Of a DNA stretch of 16,105 nt, positions 1-6,622 are shown piece by piece; position 1 is the first letter of the stretch, and the number at the start of each line of letters is the position of its first letter. Source of the DNA: Firmicutes bacterium UBA3553. GTDB lineage: Bacteria; Bacillota; Clostridia; Tissierellales; Sedimentibacteraceae. A program made the translations under genes and the position numbers. The stretch is from assembly GCA_002381185.1 (NCBI GenBank), contig DFOA01000051.1, positions 1 to 16,105 on the forward strand, in the 5' to 3' direction. The notes under the pieces are model-generated. The model was not told the DNA's origin. It ran no database searches and saw nothing but the letters and a program-made list of their open reading frames with translations.

Positions 1-6
1 TATTTA

Positions 7-34
7 TTCCTCAGAACTGAATAAATTTTATAAT
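7..34 (+). promoter_or_regulatory. Weak candidate promoter for the sensor kinase gene
   Basis: A perfect TATAAT lies at 29-34, 22 bases ahead of the kinase start codon. The bases where a -35 box would sit (TTCCTC at 7-12, spacer 16) match poorly. The window starts only 56 bases before the gene, so the real promoter may lie outside it, and the kinase may belong to a longer transcript. Confidence 0.25.
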
Positions 35-56
35 AATTTACACAAATAGGTGCCAC

Positions 57-1220
57 ATGCTTAATAAGAAAAAAACATACCCATATATTTTAAAGTTTGT
101 AATTTTAACGATACTGTTTATTGCTGCGCTATATTTTGAAAGTGCCCAGCAGCAGAGACTGTTTGTTCTTATTGTTGTATTTTTGCTTTTTACGGCAAAC
201 AACATTATCAAATATTTTATTAATAAAGAAAGTAAATTTTATTGTATATTGTTTATTATAGATTTATTACTCATATATTTTTTAGAGCTCAATTCAAGAC
301 TTTTAATAAACTATTTTCTGCATTCATTTTATATAATCGTATTGCTTGAAGCATCCGTTACCTTAGAAATAAAAAATGGAATAATAATAGGCAGTACTGC
401 CATTATTGTCTCAATGATTAAATTTGCATATCTCATATATTTTAAATTCAACATTTCAAGTATATCTCAAATGATTTTTTTTCTGATAATAAATATTCTT
501 GTATTAACTGTTGCCTTGTTTGCCCAGCACAACAAACAGGAAAGAGAAAAAAAGGATATTTTGTATAAGGAGCTTCTGGACGCCCATAAAAAATTAAAGG
601 AATATACGGTTGAAGTAAAGCGGCTTTCTATTGTTGAAGAACGAAACAGAATTGCAAGAGACATACATGATAACCTGGGACACAATATGACTGCTCTCAT
701 AATGCAGCTTCAAATGGCGGAACACTACATTAAAACAGATTCCCCAAAGTCACAGGAGCTTCTTATAAATTCAATTAAAACTGCTAAAGACAGTCTATCC
801 GGTATAAGAGAAGTAGTTGAAACATTAAGAGAAACAAGGGCAATTCCTGCAACTGACAAAGCAATAAAAGCTCTGGCAGAAGAATTTTCAGTGAAAACAG
901 GAATTGAAACAGAATTAAATATAAACGGAAAAATAATAAATAATCAACAAGCTTCAGAAGCTATCTACCACATACTTCAGGAGTGCTTAACAAATGCTGT
1001 AAGACATGGAGATGCAACAAAAATATGGCTGGAGCTTGATTACAAAAACGATTCAGTAACCTTCAATATAAAAGATAACGGGACAGGTGCCGAAAACTTG
1101 ACTGAGGGCTATGGGATGAAGGGTATCAGGGAAAGAGTCAATGACTTTAATGGCAGTGTAGAATTCAAATCAGAGAACGGATTTGTTATAGAGGGATTTA
1201 TTTTATTGCCTGAAAATTAA
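57..1220 (+). CDS. Membrane sensor histidine kinase, DesK/NarL type (HisKA_3)
   Basis: This is the sensor half of a two-component system and phosphorylates the response regulator 22 bases downstream. The first 160 or so residues hold about six hydrophobic helices (near 11-28, 34-55, 60-77, 82-100, 106-130 and 135-157) with almost no extracytoplasmic loop, so the stimulus is probably sensed in or at the membrane. A charged helix follows. The HisKA_3 dimerisation helix then carries the motif RIARDIHDNLGH with phospho-acceptor His204. The HATPase domain shows an N box (ECLTNAVRHG, Asn313), a G1 box (DNGTG, 340-344) and a G2 box (GYGMKGIRERV, 351-361). The ATG at 57 follows AGGTG at 48-52. The length of 387 aa fits the family, and all catalytic boxes are intact. 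The closest known layout is LnrJ of Bacillus subtilis, but that assignment is inference from gene order. Confidence 0.9.
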   Translation: MLNKKKTYPYILKFVILTILFIAALYFESAQQQRLFVLIVVFLLFTANNIIKYFINKESKFYCILFIIDLLLIYFLELNSRLLINYFLHSFYIIVLLEASVTLEIKNGIIIGSTAIIVSMIKFAYLIYFKFNISSISQMIFFLIINILVLTVALFAQHNKQEREKKDILYKELLDAHKKLKEYTVEVKRLSIVEERNRIARDIHDNLGHNMTALIMQLQMAEHYIKTDSPKSQELLINSIKTAKDSLSGIREVVETLRETRAIPATDKAIKALAEEFSVKTGIETELNINGKIINNQQASEAIYHILQECLTNAVRHGDATKIWLELDYKNDSVTFNIKDNGTGAENLTEGYGMKGIRERVNDFNGSVEFKSENGFVIEGFILLPEN

Positions 1221-1242
1221 ATTAGTCAGTCCGGGAGGATAT

Positions 1243-1893
1243 ATGATGATAAAGGTATTACTAGTAGATGATCAGGACATATTGGTGGAAGGTCTCAAGC
1301 TAATATTAGGTATGGAAGAAGATATTGAGATCTGCGGAACAGCCGGCAATGGCAAAAAGGCGTATGAATCATGTAAGTGGAATCGCCCTGATGTTGTATT
1401 AATGGACATACAAATGCCGGAAGTAAACGGTGTTGAGGCAACTGAATTAATAAAGAGGGATTTTCCGGAAGTTAAAATAATAGTCCTTACAACCTTCAAC
1501 GATGACCAGTACATATATGATGCGCTGAAAAATGGGGCATCGGGGTATTTGCTGAAAGATACACCTCCTTCGGAAATAGCAAAGGCAGTCAGGACTGTTT
1601 ACAATGGCGGCGCTTTAATACAATCAGAAGTAGCGGTAAAGGTTATAGATAAGTTTTCACAACTTGCCAAAGAAACTGTGGATAAAAATATTGATCCAAG
1701 AGTGTATCTGTTGACAGAAAGAGAAATTGAAGTATGCCGTCTCATAGCAGAAGGAAAAAACAACAAGGAAATAGCCGACCAATTATTTTTAAGCAAGGGT
1801 ACAGTAAAAAACCATATTACAAGAATACTGATTAAATTAGATCTGAGGGACAGAACCCAGCTGGCAGTTTATACAATAAAAAATGATATATGA
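1243..1893 (+). CDS. Response regulator, NarL/LuxR type
   Basis: This is the transcription factor partner of the kinase immediately upstream. The N-terminal receiver domain has the acidic pair Asp9/Asp10, the phospho-acceptor Asp55 in VVLMDIQMP, Thr83/Thr84 and the conserved Lys105 in GYLLKD. A linker near 125-150 leads to a C-terminal LuxR-type helix-turn-helix (about 154-210) with the canonical LTEREIEV start and the recognition helix region SKGTVKNHI. The length of 216 aa is typical. ATG occurs at 1243 and again at 1246. GGGAGG at 1233-1238 precedes both, so the protein could start one residue later. A hairpin terminator overlaps the stop codon, so kinase and regulator form a two-gene unit. 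The likely targets are the lipoprotein/ABC genes that follow, by analogy with LnrK acting on lnrLMN. Confidence 0.92.
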   Translation: MMIKVLLVDDQDILVEGLKLILGMEEDIEICGTAGNGKKAYESCKWNRPDVVLMDIQMPEVNGVEATELIKRDFPEVKIIVLTTFNDDQYIYDALKNGASGYLLKDTPPSEIAKAVRTVYNGGALIQSEVAVKVIDKFSQLAKETVDKNIDPRVYLLTEREIEVCRLIAEGKNNKEIADQLFLSKGTVKNHITRILIKLDLRDRTQLAVYTIKNDI

Positions 1894-1955
1894 GATTCTT
1901 TGCTGGCGCTCAAATGATATTATAAGTCATTATGAAGGCAAAAGAATCTTTTTTT
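1893..1955 (+). terminator. Hairpin terminator after the response regulator
   Basis: The arm AGATTCTTTGC (1893-1903) pairs with GCAAAAGAATCT (1938-1949), with one bulged base. A smaller inner pairing is AATGAT (1913-1918) with GTCATT (1926-1931). A run of seven T (1949-1955) follows on the plus strand. The stem is AT-rich with a long loop, so termination may be incomplete. Confidence 0.6.
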
Positions 1956-2085
1956 AATATTGTGCCAAAAGTCACATCACATATTTAAAATATATGATTC
2001 CAGATACTAGAAAACAAAAATCAAATCAAATAAAATGGTATCATAGAAAAAGTCGATGGGATTAACTCCCGAACAAGGAGGAAAC

Positions 2086-3075
2086 ATGAAGAAATTATCA
2101 GTTATATTATTGGCAGCAATGCTTGTATTATCACTTGCGGCATGCAATACAGATAATTTAGCAGAATATAAAAAGGCGATAGAAAAAACAGAACAAATTA
2201 CTAAGGGACAATCTTCAGCAGAATTATCTATGATAATGGATTATAATATTGACGGTCTGACATCAGAAGAAATAAAGGATCTCAACTATTTCAAGGATAT
2301 GAAGGGAACCTTTAACGCTGTGTACGATAATGAGGCGGAAAAGGCAATATTAAGAAATTACATGAACTTTGGCGGTCTTGGATTTGATTTTGATATGTAT
2401 GTTAACGGTGAAGAAATGTTTATGAAGCTGCCCGTAGTTGGAAAATTCATCAAAATGAATGAAATTCAGAATACTGTTAATATAGATGAAGAGTCATACA
2501 ACCAGTCAATTATATCGGATGAAACCATTAAGACAATTGCTGATAAATGGGTTGGCTTAATGAAGAATGATGACGTGTTCAAGGGAAAAGATATAATCCT
2601 CACAACCCCCGACGGAGAGGTGAAAACCACTGAATATACCATAACATTAAGTGATGAACAGATTAGAACCCTGGTTGGGGAAAGTGCGGAAATAGCAGCA
2701 AAGGATGAAACATTAAAGCAATTCTATGATAAATATATAAAAATCAAATTTAATGAAGAAGAAATAACTTTTGAAGAAATGCTTCAAGCCTTAAAGGATA
2801 ATATTGAAAACTACAAAGTAGAAAACTTTAAATATACTGCATTGGTAGATATTGACGGTTATATAGTAAATGAAAATATTGTTTATAGAATTAAATCTAC
2901 AAAGGCTGATTTAATTTTAAGAGGTATGGATTACAACTTGGATATAAAAACCTGGGATATAAATAAGGACCAAAGTTTTGATTTTCCTGAACTGACAGGT
3001 GAAAATACAATAGACGCAGATAATATGGAAGAAATGCCTGATTTAATGAAGGATATGTTTGAAAATAGAAAATAG
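2086..3075 (+). CDS. Secreted lipoprotein encoded with an ABC exporter
   Basis: The protein has a clear type II signal peptide: a KK start, a hydrophobic core, and a lipobox L17-A18-A19-C20, so Cys20 should be lipidated and the protein held on the outer face of the membrane. An ATG at 2056 is in frame but has no Shine-Dalgarno. The ATG at 2086 follows a strong AAGGAGG at 2075-2081 and puts the signal peptide at the true N terminus, so it is preferred (329 aa). The mature part is acidic, alternates beta-like and helical stretches, and has no catalytic motif I can name. It resembles the broad LolA/LppX-like or DUF6612-like group of clostridial lipoproteins, but I do not place it in a family. 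The ATPase gene starts 9 bases after its stop, so the two are probably co-transcribed. Plausible roles are capture of a hydrophobic substrate or a sensory input to the exporter. Confidence 0.82.
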   Translation: MKKLSVILLAAMLVLSLAACNTDNLAEYKKAIEKTEQITKGQSSAELSMIMDYNIDGLTSEEIKDLNYFKDMKGTFNAVYDNEAEKAILRNYMNFGGLGFDFDMYVNGEEMFMKLPVVGKFIKMNEIQNTVNIDEESYNQSIISDETIKTIADKWVGLMKNDDVFKGKDIILTTPDGEVKTTEYTITLSDEQIRTLVGESAEIAAKDETLKQFYDKYIKIKFNEEEITFEEMLQALKDNIENYKVENFKYTALVDIDGYIVNENIVYRIKSTKADLILRGMDYNLDIKTWDINKDQSFDFPELTGENTIDADNMEEMPDLMKDMFENRK

Positions 3076-3084
3076 GGGTGTACC

Positions 3085-4014
3085 ATGCTGAAGGTAGAAA
3101 ATTTATATAAGAATTTTGGAAGTGTAAAGGCTGTTGAAGGAATAAGCTTTGAGGTAAAAAAGGGTCAGGTGTTCGGGTTGTTGGGCCCAAATGGTGCAGG
3201 CAAATCAACAACCATATCCGTAATATCAACATTAATTAAACCCACTAATGGAGATGTGCTGTTTGAAGGAACCAGTATATTGAGTAATCCGTCTCTTATA
3301 AGAAAAAAATTAGGCGTGGTGCCGCAGGATATAGCTTTATATCCCACACTTACCGGATATGAGAACCTGTCCTTTTGGGGCAGCATTTACGGATTAAGGG
3401 GTTTGGAATTAAAAAAGAGAATAAATGATGTTTCGGAAATTATCGGATTAAATGGCCGAATCAAGGATAAGGTAGAGAAATATTCTGGGGGAATGAAAAG
3501 AAGATTAAATATAGGGGCAGCATTGCTTCATATGCCGGAGCTTCTGATAATGGATGAACCAACAGTAGGTATAGATCCACAATCCAGAAATCATATTTTA
3601 GATACCGTTTTAGAGCTTAACAGGGAGGGGATCACCATAATTTATACTTCCCACTACATGGAGGAGGTTGAATATCTTTGCAATGAACTTTGTATAATGG
3701 ATGAAGGAAAAATTATAGCATCAGGAACCCACCAGGAGCTGGTAGAACTGGTAAGAGAAAAAACCCAAATTAATATTAAATTAAATAAAATGGATGAAGC
3801 TGTGTTACACACCCTTAAAGGAATTAACGGAGTGTTTGATGCTAAAACAGATGAAGACAAAATTGTCCTATTTGGCAGCAACTCAGATGTTTTATTGGCT
3901 GATATTATATCCAAGATATCAGAAAACGGTTGGCTTATTGAAACGATAGATGTTAAGAAACCAAATCTGGAAACAGTATTCCTTCATTTAACAGGCAAGG
4001 CCCTGAGAGATTAG
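3085..4014 (+). CDS. ABC transporter ATP-binding protein (LnrL-like)
   Basis: This is the cytoplasmic ATPase that should drive the two ABC-2 permeases encoded next. The nucleotide-binding domain is complete: Walker A GPNGAGKST (34-42), Q-loop Gln81 in VVPQD, signature YSGGMKRRL (133-141), Walker B LLIMDEP with catalytic Glu158, D-loop GIDPQ, and switch His190. Residues after about 220 form a C-terminal extension like those of drug- and antibiotic-export ATPases of the DrrA/BcrA/LnrL group. The length of 309 aa fits that group. The ATG at 3085 is preceded by AGGGGTG at 3074-3080, which overlaps the lipoprotein stop codon, and the next gene's ribosome site overlaps this gene's stop. This tight packing supports one operon with coupled translation. 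The exported substrate cannot be read from the sequence. Confidence 0.92.
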   Translation: MLKVENLYKNFGSVKAVEGISFEVKKGQVFGLLGPNGAGKSTTISVISTLIKPTNGDVLFEGTSILSNPSLIRKKLGVVPQDIALYPTLTGYENLSFWGSIYGLRGLELKKRINDVSEIIGLNGRIKDKVEKYSGGMKRRLNIGAALLHMPELLIMDEPTVGIDPQSRNHILDTVLELNREGITIIYTSHYMEEVEYLCNELCIMDEGKIIASGTHQELVELVREKTQINIKLNKMDEAVLHTLKGINGVFDAKTDEDKIVLFGSNSDVLLADIISKISENGWLIETIDVKKPNLETVFLHLTGKALRD

Positions 4015-4023
4015 GAGCAGGCT

Positions 4024-5409
4024 ATGAAAATAATCAGTATTATAATTAAAGATTTAAAGGTCATGTTCAGCGATAAAAAGGCGCTGGCTATAATGATTCT
4101 TATGCCCATGATTTTAACAACTATACTGAGCTTTGCTTTGAAGGGTTCCTTTTCAAGTGGAAGCGATTCAGACTTTGAACCTGTCAATATAGCAGTAGTG
4201 AGACTATATAATTCAGGAGGGGATTCTGAAATGTTTGAATCATCCTTAAGCAATAATTTTTTTTTAAAGGAAATGGATGAAGCAGCATTAAAAGACTTAA
4301 TGGAAGCAGGCAATAATATTGATCCGGAAAAAATATTCTTTGAAGATTTCATGGATAGCGAGGATGTGTCTGAATTTATACGCTACAGAATCGAAGATGA
4401 AGCAAAAGCTTTGGAGATGCTAAATAATGAAGAAATATCAGCAATAGTTATTTTGCCGGAAAAATTTGAATATGACATGAAAATAAATCTGCTGACTCCT
4501 TTCAGGAACAAGGTAGAAATAAAAGTTCTGACACATCCGGACAAGAATATCAGCGGTAAAATAGTCAAGTCTGTTATGGATGCGTTTACTAATTCCATGT
4601 CATCAGTTATAATCGGTAAAAATGTAATAATTGAAACTGCCATGGCAAATAATCTGGGCAATGAGGGATTTAACAACATGGAGGATATTATGGAGGGCAT
4701 GACTGATGTAATGGAATCCATTAAGATTAATATGGATGATGTTGTGTTAGAAGGAAGAAAGCCGATTAAAAGCTCTGACTATTATGCAGCTGCCATGATG
4801 ACCATGTTTATTCTATTTGCAGCAGGCCAAGGGGGAAGAATGCTGTTGGAGGAAAAGGACAATCTGACATATCAGAGAATGGCTGTAAGCGGTGTTTCAA
4901 AGCTTGAAGTATTGTCGGGCAAGTTTATTACAGTATTTATAATAGCACTTTTTCAAATAACCGTTATGATTACTTTTTCTCGCTTTGCGCTAAAGGTCGA
5001 GTGGGGAGATTATAGAGCAATTTCATTTATCAGTTTAGCAGCCGCATTTGCAGTTGCAGGGCTGGGTTCATTTATCGGAGCAATGACCTACAGTGCGGGA
5101 AATTATAAAATGGCCAATATTTTTGAAAATATAATTATTCAGGGTATGGCCCTGTTAGGAGGAAGCTTTTTCCCCATAGATGTAATGCCGGAGTTCATGC
5201 AAAAACTTGGTTTTTTATCACTTAATGGCGTGGCGTTGAAGGCATATCTCAAAGTTTTAACAGGATACCATACAAATGATATTTTATATTATATCATTAT
5301 TCTTGCAGCAGCAGGATTAGTATTTTCCATATTGGCAGTTGTGGTTTTAAATGGAAGGGAGGGCAAAGCTGATGTTAAGCGTAATAAAACTAAGACTGCT
5401 CAGGCTTAG
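4024..5409 (+). CDS. ABC-2 type permease, first subunit (LnrM/N-like)
   Basis: This is a membrane subunit of the exporter. One transmembrane helix lies near residues 15-36. A large extracytoplasmic domain of about 210 residues (40-250) follows, rich in acidic residues and Met. Five hydrophobic helices complete it (near 252-275, 299-320, 330-352, 363-385 and 420-441), and the tail is basic. This one-plus-five layout with a large loop after helix 1 is typical of ABC2_membrane_3 permeases. The segment YQRMAVSGVSKLEVLSGK (about 281-299) is the amphipathic coupling-helix region common to the family. AGGAG at 4013-4017 overlaps the preceding stop. The length of 461 aa is somewhat long for a LnrM/LnrN-type subunit because of the large loop. 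The 3' end overlaps the next permease. Confidence 0.88.
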   Translation: MKIISIIIKDLKVMFSDKKALAIMILMPMILTTILSFALKGSFSSGSDSDFEPVNIAVVRLYNSGGDSEMFESSLSNNFFLKEMDEAALKDLMEAGNNIDPEKIFFEDFMDSEDVSEFIRYRIEDEAKALEMLNNEEISAIVILPEKFEYDMKINLLTPFRNKVEIKVLTHPDKNISGKIVKSVMDAFTNSMSSVIIGKNVIIETAMANNLGNEGFNNMEDIMEGMTDVMESIKINMDDVVLEGRKPIKSSDYYAAAMMTMFILFAAGQGGRMLLEEKDNLTYQRMAVSGVSKLEVLSGKFITVFIIALFQITVMITFSRFALKVEWGDYRAISFISLAAAFAVAGLGSFIGAMTYSAGNYKMANIFENIIIQGMALLGGSFFPIDVMPEFMQKLGFLSLNGVALKAYLKVLTGYHTNDILYYIIILAAAGLVFSILAVVVLNGREGKADVKRNKTKTAQA

Positions 5410-6538
5410 AGATGATGTTATGGTTTTTGCACTCATGACAGCCATGGCACTGGGATTTACAGCTATTTTCGGAGCTTCCTTCAATTCCTATAAACCGACG
5501 GTATTGATAGTTGATGAGGACAACAGCTATTATTCTGAATATTTAATAAATGAACTGAAGCAAAACAAAGAATTTAGTTTTGAAAATTCTGATTTAAAAA
5601 CCGCCTCAAAAGAAATAGAAGAAGGCAGTGCGGTCGTGGCGTTGCTAATTAAGCGAGGATTCCACGAGAATATAGAAAATGGTAAGGATGTATCCTTAGG
5701 TCTAATGAAGGTTAAGGATGATATAGTTATGCTTACAATACAAGAATTAGCATCAAGCATTACGTTAAAAATGGCTGGAAGCACAAGAATATCAGATGTA
5801 ACTGCCGACTTCATAAAGTCAGTAAAGCCGGAGGCTGATATACAGAAAATAAAAACATCTGCCTACAACAATGTGATGGAGTCATGGAAGTATAAAAATC
5901 CTATGACAGTAACGGCAACAGTTGCTAAAACGGGAGCGGATTCAAGGTATGATGGTCTAATGCATTCAATGATTGGATTTACAATATTTTTCTCAATGTA
6001 TACCATGGTGTTTTCAATAGGAACCATACTAAGCGACAAGCAATACAAGACATGGGAAAGGATGCTTGTTTCCCCGGTATCAAGGGCATCAATTCTTGGA
6101 GGGACTATGACAGTGTCATACCTGACAGGAGCAGTTCAAATGGGAGTGCTGATCCTTTGCGGCAAATATCTTCTAAAGATCGACTGGGGAAACAGCGTGC
6201 CGGGAGTATTGTTAGTATCAGCGGCATTCGTATTTTCTGTAACATCCCTCGGCCTAATGATGTCAAGTTTTATTAAGACCCAGGGGCAGCTGGGAACATT
6301 GGCTCCGATTGTATTGACCTCCACCTCTATGCTTGGAGGCTGCATGTGGCCGCTGGAAATTGTAAACAACAAAGCGCTGTTATTCTTAGCAGAGCTCACC
6401 CCTCAAAAATGGGCTATGCAGGGAATAGAAGGTATAGCCAGCCAGGGCATGGGCTTTGAAGCGGCAATATTTCCTACAATTGTTTTAATGGGAATGGGAT
6501 TGATATATTTTATAATAGGAGTAAAAACATTAAAGTAA
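5372..6538 (+). CDS. ABC-2 type permease, second subunit (LnrM/N-like)
   Basis: This is the second membrane subunit, likely pairing with the first to make a heterodimeric channel. The layout is the same: helix 1 near residues 16-34, an extracytoplasmic domain of about 160 residues, then helices near 196-220, 242-268, 276-300, 308-332 and 364-387. The motif TWERMLVSPVSRASILGG around 226-245 is the coupling-helix region. The frame opens at an ATG at 5351, but GGAAGGGAGGG (5353-5363) lies just after that ATG and 8 bases before the ATG at 5372. The latter is therefore the probable start (388 aa), and it overlaps the upstream gene by 38 bases, which suggests coupled translation. No clear terminator is visible after the stop. 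Confidence 0.88.
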   Translation: MLSVIKLRLLRLRDDVMVFALMTAMALGFTAIFGASFNSYKPTVLIVDEDNSYYSEYLINELKQNKEFSFENSDLKTASKEIEEGSAVVALLIKRGFHENIENGKDVSLGLMKVKDDIVMLTIQELASSITLKMAGSTRISDVTADFIKSVKPEADIQKIKTSAYNNVMESWKYKNPMTVTATVAKTGADSRYDGLMHSMIGFTIFFSMYTMVFSIGTILSDKQYKTWERMLVSPVSRASILGGTMTVSYLTGAVQMGVLILCGKYLLKIDWGNSVPGVLLVSAAFVFSVTSLGLMMSSFIKTQGQLGTLAPIVLTSTSMLGGCMWPLEIVNNKALLFLAELTPQKWAMQGIEGIASQGMGFEAAIFPTIVLMGMGLIYFIIGVKTLK

Positions 6539-6570
6539 TGAGATCCTAAAATATTTTTCGTTTAATCTGG

Positions 6571-6598
6571 TTTCTGTCGGGTATATGTTAACTATAAT
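6571..6598 (+). promoter_or_regulatory. Candidate promoter for the Lon-family protease gene
   Basis: TATAAT at 6593-6598 sits 25 bases before the protease start codon and 55 bases after the ABC operon. TTTCTG at 6571-6576, spacer 16, is only a moderate -35 match. The lack of an obvious terminator after the permease means read-through from the ABC operon is also possible. Confidence 0.42.
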
Positions 6599-6622
6599 GA
6601 AATCCAAAGCCAGGAGGACAAA

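Noticed and set aside
2056..2085. Upstream in-frame ATG for the lipoprotein
   Set aside because: No Shine-Dalgarno precedes it, it would put ten residues ahead of a textbook signal peptide, and AAGGAGG sits right before the ATG at 2086.
2897..3232. 111-codon minus-strand frame across the lipoprotein/ATPase junction
   Set aside because: It is opposite two well-supported genes, crosses their boundary, and has no start signal.
5351..5371. Upstream in-frame ATG for the second permease
   Set aside because: The purine-rich ribosome site lies after this ATG and is correctly spaced for the ATG at 5372.
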